A stretch of 64,000 nt of DNA. Origin: CAWCXF01 sp963799455 (GTDB taxonomy: Bacteria; Pseudomonadota; Alphaproteobacteria; Rhodobacterales; Rhodobacteraceae). The DNA lies in contig CAWCXF010000008.1 in the NCBI GenBank assembly GCA_963799455.1, positions 930,001 through 994,000 of the forward strand. The letters run 5' to 3'. Both the position numbers and the translations under genes were made by a program. Numbering within the stretch: the first letter of the stretch is position 1; each line of letters starts with the position of its first letter. The notes below the pieces were generated by a model. The model was given only the letters and a program-made list of their open reading frames with translations, was not told where the DNA came from and searched no databases. Shown here in pieces: positions 7,933 to 17,526 of this stretch.

Positions 7933-8994
7933 ATGACCGAGGGCATCCGCATCCGCCGCGAGGGCCGCGCGGGGCGCCTCACGCTGGCGCGCCCGGAGGC
8001 GCTCAACGCGCTGACCTGGGGGATGTGCCTGGAGGTGGAGCGCGCGCTCGACGACTGGGCCGCCGACGACGCCGTGGCGCTCGTGGTGATCGACGCGCAA
8101 GGAGAGCGCGCCTTCTGCTCGGGCGGCGACCTGATGGACATCTACGAGCACGCCCGGGCGGGCGACCACGAGCGCGCCCGCGCGTTCTGGCGCGACGAGT
8201 ACCGCATGGACGCCAAGGTGGCCCGCTTCCCCAAGCCCGTGGCGAGCTTCCTGCACGGCTTCGTCATGGGCGGCGGCGTGGGCCTGGGCTGCCACGCCTC
8301 GCACCGGATCGTGAGGGGCGACAGCCGCGTGGCGATGCCCGAGTGCTCGATCGGGCTGATCCCCGACGTCGGCGGCTCGCTTTTGCTCGCGCGCGCGCCG
8401 GGGCGGCTCGGGGAGCACCTCGCGCTGACGGCCCACCGCATGGGGCCGGGCGACGCGATCCACGCGGGCTTCGCGGACGCCTTCGTCCCCGAGGGCTGGG
8501 AGGCGCTGAAGGCCGAGCTGTGCGAGACCGGCGACCCCGAGGCGGTGGGCCGGGCCGCGGTCGCGCCGCCCGAGAGCCCGCTCGCGGCCCGCGCGGGCTT
8601 CGTCGACCGCCACTTCGCCGGCGAGACGCCGGGCGACATCGTGCGCTCGCTGCGCGCCGAGGGCGCCGAGGGCGGCGCGGGCGCCGAGGAGGCGCGGGCC
8701 GCGCTCGACGCCCTCGCCAAGGCGTCGCCCTTGTCGGCCGCCTGCGCCGTCCAGGTGATCCGCCGCGCGCGGGGCTTCGACGCGATCGAGCCGGCCCTGG
8801 AGCAGGAGTTCCGCTTCACCGCGCGCTCGACCGAGCGGGGCGACTTCCTCGAGGGCATCCGCGCCATGATCGTCGAGCGCGACCGCGCGCCGCGCTGGCG
8901 CCATGCGAGCGTCGAGGCGGTGCCGCCCGCAGAGGTCTGCGCCATGCTGCGCCCGCTCGGAAAGAGCGCCCTGAACCTGGAGGAGAGCGCATGA
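7933..8994 (+). CDS. 3-hydroxyisobutyryl-CoA hydrolase (crotonase fold)
   Basis: A 353-aa crotonase-superfamily protein with the longer C-terminal extension typical of HIBYL-CoA hydrolases. The oxyanion-hole stretch AFCSGGDL is near residues 56-63. GFVMGGGVGLG and the catalytic-region PECSIGLIPDVGGS follow. It removes CoA from 3-hydroxyisobutyryl-CoA so that mmsB can oxidise the free acid. Its stop overlaps the mmsB start in an ATGA, which points to translational coupling. The 154-bp gap before it is extremely GC-rich spacer with no visible gene. Confidence 0.9.
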   Translation: MTEGIRIRREGRAGRLTLARPEALNALTWGMCLEVERALDDWAADDAVALVVIDAQGERAFCSGGDLMDIYEHARAGDHERARAFWRDEYRMDAKVARFPKPVASFLHGFVMGGGVGLGCHASHRIVRGDSRVAMPECSIGLIPDVGGSLLLARAPGRLGEHLALTAHRMGPGDAIHAGFADAFVPEGWEALKAELCETGDPEAVGRAAVAPPESPLAARAGFVDRHFAGETPGDIVRSLRAEGAEGGAGAEEARAALDALAKASPLSAACAVQVIRRARGFDAIEPALEQEFRFTARSTERGDFLEGIRAMIVERDRAPRWRHASVEAVPPAEVCAMLRPLGKSALNLEESA

Positions 8995-9866
8995 GGATCG
9001 GCTTCGCGGGACTGGGCAACATGGGCCGCCCGATGGCCGAGACCCTCGCGGCCGCGGGCCACGAGGTGACCGGCTTCGACACCGCGCCCGTCGAGGCCGC
9101 AGGCGTGACCACGGCCCCGAGCGCGCCCGACGCCGCCCGCGGCGCCGAGGTGGTCGTCACCATGCTGCCCGACGGCGCCGTGCTGCGCGCCGTGGCCTCG
9201 CAGGTGATCCCGGCGATGGCGGCGGGCGCGGTGCTGCTCGACTGCTCGACGGTGGACGTGGAGTCGGCCCGCGCGGTGGCCGAGCAGGCCGAAGGCGCGG
9301 GGCTCCTGCCGCTCGACGCGCCGGTCTCGGGCGGCACCGGGGGGGCCCGCGCCGGCACGCTGACCTTCATGGTGGGCGGCTCGGAAGAGGCCTTCGAGCG
9401 CGTCCGCCCCCTCCTCGACGCGATGGGCGCGCGCGCGGTTCACTGCGGCGCCTCGGGCGCGGGCCAGGCGGCCAAGATCTGCAACAACATGATGCTCGGC
9501 GTGACGATGATCGCCACCTGCGAGGCCTTCGCGCTCGCCGACCGCCTCGGCCTCGACCGCCGGGCCCTCTACGACGTCGCCAGCACGTCGTCGGGCCAGT
9601 CCTGGTCGCTCACGACCTACTGCCCCGCGCCGGGCGTCGGACCCCGCAGCCCCGCCGACGACGGCTACCGCCCCGGCTTCGCCGCGGACCTCATGCTCAA
9701 GGACCTCCGCCTGAGCCAGCAGGCCGCCCAGGCCGCCGGCGCCGACACGCCCCTCGGCGCCGCCGCCACCGACCTCTACCGCCGCTTCGTCGAGGAGGAG
9801 GACGGGAGAGGGAGGGACTTCTCGGCGATGCTGTTGAGGCTCGAGGGGAGGGGGCGGGAGCCATAG
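8991..9866 (+). CDS. mmsB: 3-hydroxyisobutyrate dehydrogenase
   Basis: A 291-aa beta-hydroxyacid dehydrogenase. The Rossmann motif GLGNMG is at residues 7-12. The substrate-binding DAPVSGGTGGA and the catalytic lysine in GQAAKICNNM follow. It oxidises 3-hydroxyisobutyrate to methylmalonate semialdehyde, the substrate of MmsA encoded 5 kb upstream. ATG 8991 overlaps the hydrolase stop by four bases. The end of the protein is charged and probably flexible. Confidence 0.93.
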   Translation: MRIGFAGLGNMGRPMAETLAAAGHEVTGFDTAPVEAAGVTTAPSAPDAARGAEVVVTMLPDGAVLRAVASQVIPAMAAGAVLLDCSTVDVESARAVAEQAEGAGLLPLDAPVSGGTGGARAGTLTFMVGGSEEAFERVRPLLDAMGARAVHCGASGAGQAAKICNNMMLGVTMIATCEAFALADRLGLDRRALYDVASTSSGQSWSLTTYCPAPGVGPRSPADDGYRPGFAADLMLKDLRLSQQAAQAAGADTPLGAAATDLYRRFVEEEDGRGRDFSAMLLRLEGRGREP

Positions 9867-10559
9867 GCTTCTGTGACCGAAGCGAACGCATGAGGAGGCG
9901 ACCGGCCCTGAGAGGCCCGTCCATGTCCGTGCGACGGCTTTACGATCCTCCGGGAGATCAGCTCAGGGGGGGCGCGCAGTGGGAGTGGTTGGCCCCATGA
10001 CCTCACAGATGTTCATGGGCGCCATCTTGCAGAACGATCCGGCAACGCCGCCGGTGGCGCCGTGGGCCTTGCGAAAGGTGGACGCAGTCGGGTTAGCCAT
10101 GGGCTCCACGGCGACCTCTACGCATGGAATCCGCCCGATCCGACTGACCACCGCCCTTCGACGCGCTCGGTCCTGAAGGGGAGCCCTTGGCCCCGGCAGC
10201 CCGTCGCGACGCCTGGGGCGCAGGTGCGGGCGCGGGCGCGAGGGCGGCGGGCGGGGGATCTCGGGCGCCCGCCGCGCCCACGCGGGGGTCGGCCGGCCCG
10301 AGCCGACGGGCGCGGGCGCTGGCGGTCGCGGTCGTGGCGCCAGCGCGCGAGGACGCGCCGGGCCGGGGCGGGGGCGTCGAACGCCTCCCCGCCCCGGCCC
10401 TCGTCGCGCAGCCGCCCGTCGCAGCTCGGCGAAGGCGTGCCGGGCGACCTCGGCCTCGCCCGGCCGGCGCAGGACCGCGCGGCTCGTGGGCTCGGCCCCG
10501 TCGTCGCCGACGATCGTCGCGGGCCTGCCGTGGGGCCCGACCGCCGCGCGGTCCGCGCC
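9867..10559. other. intergenic stretch without a recognisable gene
   Basis: About 690 bp between mmsB and an IS3 remnant. 9950-10150 has visibly lower G+C than its surroundings. The rest is GC-saturated and may be decayed IS3 orfB sequence, but no motif survives. No RNA gene or promoter could be supported. Confidence 0.5.
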
Positions 10560-10843
10560 GTCGGCGCTTCCCCGAGCGCTTCCCCGAGCCCGGTCCTTCG
10601 CAAGCGGCGCCGTCCGGCATCTGGCCGCCCGTCACGGGCCGCCGCCCGCCGCCCGAGACCGCCCTGCAGGCCCCTCGGCTCGCGGGCGTCCGAGACGGCC
10701 ATCCCGCCGAACCGGGCCTCCCACTCGCACGGCGCCGCGTCGCCGACCCCGTGGCGCCGGCAGGCCCCCGCCACAGCCCCGCCCCGCCCCCGCTCGCCCA
10801 GGCTCGCGACGACCCGCCCCTCCGTGAGCCGCGACTTGCGCAT
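10560..10843 (-). pseudogene. IS3-family OrfA remnant
   Basis: Reading leftwards from ATG 10843, the first ~60 residues match the IS3 (IS407-like) OrfA N-terminus: MRKSRLTEGRVVASL, then CRRHGVGDAA, then FGGMAVSDA (canonical MRKSRFTEEQI..., CRKHGISDATFY, YGGMEVSDA). After that the frame is lost. A shifted piece near 10570-10620 (MPDGAAC) resembles the MLDNAALK helix. No OrfB, inverted repeats or target duplication is visible, so this is a decayed fragment. G+C has drifted up to that of the host, suggesting age. Confidence 0.75.
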
Positions 10844-10998
10844 CGCCCGTCTGCCTCCTGCGACGGGCTCCCGCTCCAGGTGAGGAACCTCAAGGGGCGC
10901 AGGTCAGGACTTCGAAACGCGCGCTGCGCGCAGGGGCGACGACGCCAACTCACCTCGTCGTCAGCGCGAGAGGCTCGATTCGTCGGGCGCCTGCCCCA

Positions 10999-12033
10999 TC
11001 ACGGCATCTGGACTGCCCCTCGAAGCGCCTCATCCATCCCCCCTTCCACGGGTCGCAGATGGGCGACGGCGAAGAGGTCGCCGGGGTCGGTCCAGGCCGC
11101 GTCCATCCGCCAGCCCGCGTCTCGGGCGAGAGCCTCGAAGGAGGGCACCGTGAACTTGTAGGAGTGCTCGGTGCAGACGCGCTCGCCGGCCGCGAGGTGG
11201 ACGACGCGCCCCGCCACCGTCACGGACTGGTCGCGCAGGCTCTCCAGGTGCATCTCGATGCGGCTCGCCTCGGCGTCGAAGAGGGCCACGTGGCCGAACG
11301 CCTCGAGGTCGAAGGCGGCGCCCAGCTCGCGGTTGATGCGTGCGAGCAGGTTGAGGTTGAAGGCGACCGTCACGCCGTCGCGGTCGTCGTAGGCGGCCTC
11401 CAGCACGGCCCGATCCTTGACGAGGTCGAACCCGATCACGAGGGACGCCGCGCCGGCCTGCGTGCGGAAGCGGCGCAGCAGGTCGCGCGCGCCGCCGGGC
11501 TCGAAGTTGCCGATCGTGGAGCCGGGGAAGAACGCGGCGACCGGGCCGCCGAGCGCGTCCGGCAATCGCATCGACGCGGCGAAGTCCATCGCGAGCGGCC
11601 GGACGTCGAGGCCGGGGTGACGCCCGCGCAGATCCGCCAGCGCGTCGGTCAGGTGCGCGGCGTTGATGTCCGCCGGCACGTAGGCCCCGGGCGCCTCGAT
11701 GGCGGCGAGCAGGATGGAGGCCTTGGCGCCCGAGCCCGCCCCCGGCTCGAAGAGGACGGCGCCGGGGCCGACGGCCTCGGCGATCTCGGCCGCGCGCTCG
11801 CGCAGGATCGCCGTCTCGGTGCAGGTGGGATAGTACTCCTCGAGCCGCGTGATCGCCTCGAAGAGCTTCGAGCCCCGCGAATCGTAGAGCCACTTGGCCT
11901 CGATGCGCTTGGGCCGCTCGGCGAGGCCCGCGAGGATGGAGGCGGCGAAGCCTTCCGGCGTGCCGCCGCCCCCCTGCGGCGCCTCGACATCGTCGCCGGC
12001 CGTGCGGACGGCCGCGGTGCGCGCTCCGCTCAT
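10999..12033 (-). CDS. egtD: L-histidine N-alpha-methyltransferase
   Basis: A 344-aa SAM-dependent methyltransferase that trimethylates histidine to hercynine, the first step of ergothioneine synthesis. YDSRGSKLFEAI near residues 48-60 and the SAM-binding FEPGAGSGAK near residue 95 are diagnostic, with FPGSTIGNF later. The start ATG at 12033 overlaps the egtB stop (ATGA), so the two are translationally coupled with egtB upstream. The first ~25 residues are low-complexity. No egtA, egtC or egtE is visible; many proteobacteria use only the EgtB/EgtD pair with an EgtE elsewhere. Confidence 0.93.
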   Translation of the reverse strand: MSGARTAAVRTAGDDVEAPQGGGGTPEGFAASILAGLAERPKRIEAKWLYDSRGSKLFEAITRLEEYYPTCTETAILRERAAEIAEAVGPGAVLFEPGAGSGAKASILLAAIEAPGAYVPADINAAHLTDALADLRGRHPGLDVRPLAMDFAASMRLPDALGGPVAAFFPGSTIGNFEPGGARDLLRRFRTQAGAASLVIGFDLVKDRAVLEAAYDDRDGVTVAFNLNLLARINRELGAAFDLEAFGHVALFDAEASRIEMHLESLRDQSVTVAGRVVHLAAGERVCTEHSYKFTVPSFEALARDAGWRMDAAWTDPGDLFAVAHLRPVEGGMDEALRGAVQMP

Positions 12034-13283
12034 GCGACGTCGCGCGCCAGGCGCAGGCCCGTCATCTGCCAGCGCTGGTGGGGGTGGAAGAAGGTGCGGT
12101 AGCTGAGGCGCATCTGCGCTTGCGGCGTCAGCGCCGAGCCGCCGCGCAGCACGAGCTGGTTGACCATGAACTTGCCGTTGTACTCGCCCACCGCGCCCTC
12201 CGGCGCGCGAAAGCCCGGATAGGGCAGGAAGGGCGAGGCGGTCCATTCCCAGGCGTCGCCCCACAGCCCCGTCAGGCCCTCGCCCGCACCGCCGGTGGGC
12301 GCGAGCGCCCCGTCGTCGAGGAACGTCCCCTCGATGCGGGGCACCGTCCCGGCGGCGTGCTCCCACTCGAACTCGCTCGGAAGGCGGGCGCCGGCCCAGC
12401 GCGCGTAGGCGTCGGCCTCGTAGTAGCTGACATGCGCGACGGGCGCGGCGAGGTCCACGGGGCTCGCGCCGCGCAGGGAGAAGGCCATCCATCGACCGTC
12501 CTCGCGCCACCAGTAGGCCGGCGCCCGCCAGCCCTCCCGCTCGCGCACGGCCCAGCCGTCGGAGAGCCAGAGCGTCGGCTCGGCGTAGCCGCCCGCCTCG
12601 ACGAAGGCGATCCACTCGGCGTTGGTCACCGCGCGCGAGGCCAGCTCGAACGGCCGGACGAGCTGCTCGTGGCGCGGCCCCTCGCAGTCGAAGGCGAAGC
12701 CGGGGCCCTCGTGGCCGATGGGGTGCAGCCCGCCTTCGAAGGCGACCCAGTCCAGCGCCGCGGCGCGCGCGCGGGGCGCGGAGCCCTCGCGGTAGGTCGG
12801 GCGCAGGGGGTTGTGCGAGAGCGCGTGGAGCAGATCGGTCGCGATCAGCTCCTGATGCTGCATCTCGTGATGGCAGCCGAGCTCGACGAGGCCGTGGGGG
12901 GCGCGGCCCGAGGCCAGCAGCCGCTCCATCGCGGCGTCCACCGAGGCGCGGTAGGCCAGCACCTCCTCCACCCCCGGCCGGGTGATCAGGCCCCTCTGGG
13001 CGCGCGAGAAGCGCGGCCCGGCCTGGACGTAGTAGGAGTTGAAGAGCACCGCGAAGCGCGGGTCGGGCGAGGCGTGGCCGGGCGCGTGCGGCCCCAGCAC
13101 GAAGGTCTCGAAGAACCAGCTGGTGTGCGCCAGGTGCCACTTGGTGGGGCTCCCGTCCTCCATCGACTGGACCGTCATGTCCTCGGGCGAGAGGCCGTCC
13201 GCCAGGGCCAGGGTGCGGGCCCGGGTGGCGCGATAGAGCGCGGCCAGGTCGTCGACGGCGATCGCGGGCTGGTGGAGGGTCAT
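12030..13283 (-). CDS. egtB: ergothioneine biosynthesis sulfoxide synthase
   Basis: A 417-aa non-haem iron enzyme joining hercynine with a thiol donor. The N-terminal DinB-like half carries the metal ligands, including HHEMQHQE near residues 138-145. The C-terminal half is a formylglycine-generating-enzyme-like domain with GLWGDAWEWT and a conserved LRGGS near the end. It is first in a two-gene operon with egtD. The operon is bracketed by decayed IS3 (right of mmsB) and IS110 sequence, which hints at past mobility but does not prove it. Confidence 0.93.
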   Translation of the reverse strand: MTLHQPAIAVDDLAALYRATRARTLALADGLSPEDMTVQSMEDGSPTKWHLAHTSWFFETFVLGPHAPGHASPDPRFAVLFNSYYVQAGPRFSRAQRGLITRPGVEEVLAYRASVDAAMERLLASGRAPHGLVELGCHHEMQHQELIATDLLHALSHNPLRPTYREGSAPRARAAALDWVAFEGGLHPIGHEGPGFAFDCEGPRHEQLVRPFELASRAVTNAEWIAFVEAGGYAEPTLWLSDGWAVREREGWRAPAYWWREDGRWMAFSLRGASPVDLAAPVAHVSYYEADAYARWAGARLPSEFEWEHAAGTVPRIEGTFLDDGALAPTGGAGEGLTGLWGDAWEWTASPFLPYPGFRAPEGAVGEYNGKFMVNQLVLRGGSALTPQAQMRLSYRTFFHPHQRWQMTGLRLARDVA

Positions 13284-13508
13284 GGAACGGGCTCCTGTGT
13301 CGCGCCCGTGGTCCTGGGCGTTTGCGCGGAGATGATGTGGGAGGGGCCGAAAGTCATGGGTGACATGGCGGCAGCGTCAGAAGGCGGGGAGGCTGCGACA
13401 CGGGGCCAACGCATGAGGGTCGACTGAACCGCGCCGTCCTCCCCGACGCCGCAGGCCTGAAAGCTGCCCGGGGCCAAGATCGATCGCCGACATGCCGATC
13501 TCGGTCAT
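13280..13508 (-). pseudogene. IS110-family transposase N-terminal remnant
   Basis: From ATG 13508 the minus strand reads MTEIGMSAIDL, the start of IS110/IS1111 transposases (first Asp of the DEDD site). It then shifts frame into SFQACGVGEDGAV and a piece resembling RPRLAAF (canonical DLAK.SFQ.HGVGEDGAV). At least one frameshift and the loss of the remaining ~270 residues make it dead. It ends just before egtB. The match is read by eye from a short stretch. Confidence 0.6.
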
Positions 13509-14118
13509 GGATGCCTCCGCACCTCGGTTCCCACGAAACCGTCCTGGCACACTCGATGCCGTCGGGTGAGGGCATCCACCGCAGCAGCTCACGAGGTCGC
13601 GTCCACCGAGCTCGACCTCGGCCATTCAGGCGGCGTTGGCGGGCGTGTGGGCCTGGGTGACGAGGCGGGCGCGGGGGGCGGGGTGGGGGCGTCCCCGCCG
13701 AGGGACGCCTCGTGCCCCGACCGGCCCATCCGCCCGCGGGGTCGTCCCGGCCTTCGCCGCTCATCGCCCACCGCTCCTGGCGGCAGGCCCGGGCGGTGCC
13801 GATCGGCGCGCCGCTGGCGCCGGGTTGGCGCACGGTGGCGAGCGTGCCGCGGGCCGGGCGCTCGCGCGAGCGGCGCGTCGTGAGCCCTCACCGCGCGCCC
13901 AGCCGCGCGGCGCGGGGCCCGCGGGCGGGCGGGCGCATCCTGCCCGGGCCCCTCGCCCACGCCCACGGGACAGAACGGAGCTTTTCCCGAGCGGAGGATG
14001 TCTGGTTCATCGCAGTCGCAAGGAGCGAAGACGGGACAGGCATCCGGGTCAGGGGCATCCACCGCGATCCCCGTGCGTTCGCCCAACACGAGTGTTCAGC
14101 GACAACCACTCTGACCGG
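13509..14118. other. intergenic stretch, nothing recognised
   Basis: About 600 bp between the IS110 remnant and the IS end at 14119. Open frames exist on both strands but are arginine/proline-rich, as expected from GC-saturated non-coding DNA. No family was recognised. Confidence 0.5.
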
Positions 14119-14231
14119 CGTGTTGCCTCATGGCGGAATGTTCCCGAACGGATTGTGCTTGCCTCATCAAAGATGTTCCCGAGCCGCAGGCTGCGGCATG
14201 GCGGCGACCGAGGGCCCAAGCACCAGCGCCT
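14119..14231. repeat. 113-bp exact direct repeat, copy 1 (solo IS end)
   Basis: Identical base for base to 24209-24321. Copy 2 is the left end of the ISNCY/IS481-like element that splits the integrase, so copy 1 is a stranded left end of a second copy of that element. On its inner side it is fused to the broken ISL3 transposase. Two copies of a motif TTGCCTCAT...TGTTCCCGA lie within it, about 40 bp apart. Confidence 0.9.
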
Positions 14232-15294
14232 GCGAAGGTGGTCCTCGAAGGGCTCGATGCAGCTGCCCCGGGCCGGCTGACGCCACGACGGCGGGTGGCC
14301 GGCGCGCAGCCAGGCGCGCACGGTCTTGCGGTCGAGCCCGAGGTCCGCGGCGATCCAGCACTGGGTCCAGCCCCGGTGATGGAGCGCTTCGCCGCCTCGA
14401 AGCGCGCTTGCCGCGCGGCGTGGGTCGGGTTCGGCGCCGCTGAGGCGGCGCAACTTGGAAGCGGCGCTGAGGCGGGGCGGACGCGGGGGTTGCCCCTTCG
14501 TCCGTCTCCTCCAACGTCGCATGGCCGCGGCGAGGTCACGGCGATGGCGCTCGAGGACACCGATCAGCGTGTCGCCGAGGTTGCGCAAGAGATGCCAGCG
14601 GCCTGCGACCTGCCTGGCCTGGGGCGCGCTCCGGCGCACGCCACAGGCCGTAGGCGCCGGCACGGTCGCGGGCGACCACCTCGACGCTCGGGTAGGCCTC
14701 GAGCCACGCCACCACGCCTCTCAGCCTGCCGGTCGGACAGCAATGCTACGGGACGGCGGCGCTCGAGACCTGTGACGAGCGTGCCGTAGGCGTGGCCGCG
14801 CCGCCAGGCCCAGTCGTCGATGCCGACGACCCTCGGCGCGGCGACCTCCGGCAGCGCCATGGCGCGCACGGCGCGCGAGCCCCCGTGTCGCCGCTCCTCG
14901 GCATGGCGAGACGCGCCGCGACCCGGGCTCCGGGCGCGCCGCCCACGGCGAGCCCCAGGCAACGGTGCATCTCGGCCAGCCGTCGGGCTCGGCGCAGGCA
15001 CGGCGGCGCGGCCGGGCCCAAACGCTCGGCGAAGATCCGGTGCGGGCAGCCGGGCGTGTCGCAGCGGAAGCGGCGCAGGCGCAGGTGCACCTCGGTCGAG
15101 CGACCCTGCCATGGCAGATCGCGGAGACGGCGGTGGTAACGGCTGTGGACCCGATGCGAGGGGCGCTCGCATCGGGGACACGCGGCGACGCGCGCCTTGG
15201 CCCGGGCCTCGATGATCAGCCGATCGGGCTCGATACGGCTGCGCTCGACGATCAGGTCGCCGGGCAGCAAGGGTGGCAGGGACTTGGCGGGCAT
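14232..15294 (-). pseudogene. ISL3-family transposase, frameshifted and truncated
   Basis: Reading leftwards from ATG 15294: MPAKSLPPLLPGDLIVERS, then the zinc-ribbon CPRCERPSHRVHSRYHR, DLPWQG and RRFRC, typical of ISL3 transposases. The frame then changes near 14890 to give VVGIDDWAWRRG (DDE domain), again near 14740 (VVARDRAGAY), and again near 14620 to give GRWHLLRNLGDTL and the C-terminal helix-turn-helix. At least three frameshifts are needed and the 3' end is cut off by the 113-bp repeat at 14231. It is inactive. Confidence 0.85.
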
Positions 15295-15496
15295 GGTGTC
15301 CTCGGAAGGCGGACCGATGAACACCCAAGGTGGCCACGCCCTCGTCGTCGCGCATCATCCCGCCCTGCACCGAGAACGCGGAAGAACCTGAAAACTCCCC
15401 AGTTCTGAGGGCTGGAGCGCCGGCGCGCGGGGGCATGCCCCCAAACGCCGGCGGCGGCCGCGACCTCCCACCTGATCTCCCCGAGGACGAGCGGGA

Positions 15497-15710
15497 GAGC
15501 GTGCAGGTGGTCAGACTTGGGGAGATCGTCATGATCCACGACTTGAAGCGGCAGGGGCTCGAGCCGCTCGGCCATCGCGCGCAAGGTCGGGCTCGACCGC
15601 AAGACCGTGCGCCGGCACCTGGAGCGCGAGATGGAGCCGCTGGTCTACGGCCCGCGCGCGCCGCGGCCGCGGCTCGTCGAGCCCTACGAGGGCTACCTGG
15701 GGTCACGCCA
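15497..15710 (+). pseudogene. IS21 IstA N-terminal fragment
   Basis: Starts VRLGEIVMIHDLKRQGL, loses the frame, then reads SAIARKVGLDRKTVRRHLE and YGPRAPRPRLVEPYEGYL, which is the helix-turn-helix N-terminus of an IS21-type IstA. One frameshift lies near 15565 and the gene stops after ~70 residues. It is not the same IS21 as the complete one at 20.8-23.1 kb, whose IstA N-terminus differs. Confidence 0.75.
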
Positions 15711-15763
15711 TAGAACGGGCCTGGATTCACGCTAAGCGGGACGGGGCGTGAACGGCTGGCGGC

Positions 15764-16030
15764 TCAGGGCCGGACAGCGGCGTCTCGCGCCCGCCCGACG
15801 ATGGCGGCGACGGTGTTCTTGCTCAGCCCCACCTCGCGGCCGATCAGGCGGTAGCTGCGGCCTTGCGCGGCGGGGGCGAGGACTTTGGGCGCGAGGCGGT
15901 CCGACGGCCGCTGGCCCGGCTGGCGCCCGAGCCGCTTGCCTCGCGCCTTCGCGGCGGCGAGGCCCGAGCGGACGCGCTCGGCCGTCAGCTCGCGCTCGAA
16001 CTCGGCCCAGCGGGCGCTCCAGGGGCGCGC
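15764..16030 (-). pseudogene. serine recombinase (resolvase) C-terminal fragment
   Basis: The last ~85 residues of a resolvase/invertase: WAEFERELTAERVRSGLAAA (end of the catalytic domain and long helix), the linker KARGKRLGRQPGQRPSDR, then a helix-turn-helix with GRSYRLIGREVGLSKNTVA. The N-terminal catalytic domain with the active serine is missing. The sequence upstream on this strand runs into the IS3 fragment. It may derive from a Tn3-type transposon or plasmid. Confidence 0.75.
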
Positions 16031-16100
16031 CCTCCACAGTGATCTTGCCCCGGGCCGGTGGACGCTCAGACAAGGTCGGGAGGCCTTGGAGGAGCGAGAC

Positions 16101-16450
16101 ATGGGCGAGGGACGACGACGGCGGGAGTTTCGCTGCGCGGACCTGCGGTTCCCGAGGCGTTCAAGCGCGAGGCGGTGGAGCGGGTGCGCACGAGCGGGAT
16201 GACGATCGTGGCGGTGGCCGAGGAGCTCGGGCTTCACGAGACGCCGCGGACGGCGGTGGATCCAGAAGTGCAGCGAGCCGGGGACGGCGGCGGCGCGGCG
16301 GCGCTCGGCGGCCCCTGCGCGGCCGGGCTCGTCCCCGGCCGACCTCGTCGCGGAGAACGCGCGGCTGAGGCGCGAGAACGCCCGGCTCTCGATGGAGCGC
16401 GAACCGAAGGTCCACGAAGTGACATTCTCCGAAAGGCCGCGCTCATCTGA
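16101..16450 (+). pseudogene. IS3-family OrfA, frameshifted
   Basis: MGEGRRRREF follows a good ribosome site, then the frame moves to give EAFKREAVERVRTSG and VAEELGLHET, and moves again to read ADLVAENARLRRENARL, the leucine-zipper end of OrfA. At least two frameshifts are present and OrfB is absent. It belongs to a different IS3 subgroup from the remnant near 10.8 kb. Confidence 0.75.
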
Positions 16451-16571
16451 GGGACGCGGCCACTCGGTGAGGTTCGGGCCTCTGGGATGAGCACAGGAGC
16501 GTCTGGCCGGTTCGGGTGGGCTCTGTTGCACGGAACGCCTGAAGGCCGAGCTTCCCCTTTCCCCGCGGCGG

Positions 16572-17428
16572 TCAGCCGACGGGTCGTGTGACGGGGATGC
16601 CGAGCGCGGTATAGCGGTTGAGGATGGCGATGCGGACTTGGAGTTCGGCGGTCTGGCGGTCGAAGTCGCGGGCCATGAGCTTTTGCCCGAGGAGCTTCAT
16701 GCAGTTCATCTTGGTCTCGGCGCGGCTTCGGCGGTGGTATCCGCTCCATCGGCGCCAGATCGTGCGGCCGAGGCGCTTGATGGCGCGCAGAGCCTCGTTC
16801 CTCGCTTCTACGCCGGGGCTGTCCTTCTCCCAAGGCTTGGCATTTCGCCGGGGCGGGATGACAGCGTCCGCGCCGCGGTTCGCGATGGCGTCGCGGCAGC
16901 CGCGGGTGTCGTAGGCGCCGTCGGCGGTGACCGAGACGATTGGCTCGTTTGCTGGGATCTGGCCGAGCAGGTCCGGTAGCACAGGCCCATCGCCGACGCC
17001 GCTGCCGGTGATCTCGACCGCGCGGACCTCGAGTGTCACCTCGTCGACGGCGAGGTGGACCTTTCGCCAGATCCGTCTGCGCGCCCCGCCATGCTTGCGC
17101 GCGTGCCATTCCCCCTCGCCTCGGACCTTGATGCCCGTGCTGTCCACGAGCAGGTGCAGCGGGCCGCCGCTGCCCCGGTAGGGCAGCTGAACGGCCAAGG
17201 TCTTCTGCCGTCGGCAGAGCGTCGAGAAGTCCGGCACCGGCCAGTCGAGCCCCGCGAACTTCAGAAGGCTCGCGACGAAGCCGGTCGTCTGGCGAAGCGG
17301 CAGGCCGAACAGCACCTTGATCGTCAGGCAAGCCTGGATCGCGGCGTCGCTGTAGACCGGCTGGCCGCCGCGCTTGCCCGATGGCGCCGCGTGCCAGGGC
17401 GTCGAAGGGTCGAACCAGACGGTCAGCG
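16572..17428 (-). pseudogene. IS5 transposase, main (C-terminal) part
   Basis: Carries RGSLTVWFD, then the DDE residues in LLVDSTGIKV, SVTADGAYDT and RSRAETKMN, typical of IS5/IS903 transposases. The N-terminal codons lie beyond the inserted IS66 at 19843-19910. Joining 19910-19835 to 17428-16572 gives one uninterrupted frame of 310 residues, so the gene was probably intact before the IS66 arrived. Confidence 0.88.
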
Positions 17429-17436
17429 ATCCACGC
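17429..17436. repeat. left target-site duplication of IS66 (ATCCACGC)
   Basis: Eight bases identical to 19835-19842. Eight base pairs is the duplication length known for IS66 elements. Confidence 0.9.
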
Positions 17437-17526
17437 GTAAGCGTCCGGGCTCCCTGCACTGCCGGAGGCGGGGCTACGGGGAGATGATGTCCATTAGGAG
17501 ATGATGGACACTATCGGGACCTCGGG

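Noticed and set aside
6329..7936. A 535-codon frame running through the 14-bp array and the acyl-CoA dehydrogenase region
   Set aside because: It lies out of frame with the dehydrogenase and has low-complexity Arg/Pro/Gly content only.
13509..14118. Several 80-170-codon frames in the egtB to IS gap
   Set aside because: No family resemblance, composition typical of spurious frames and no ribosome sites.
15497..15710. IstA fragment as part of the complete IS21 at 20.8-23.1 kb
   Set aside because: Its helix-turn-helix sequence and opening residues differ from that element's IstA, so it comes from another IS21.
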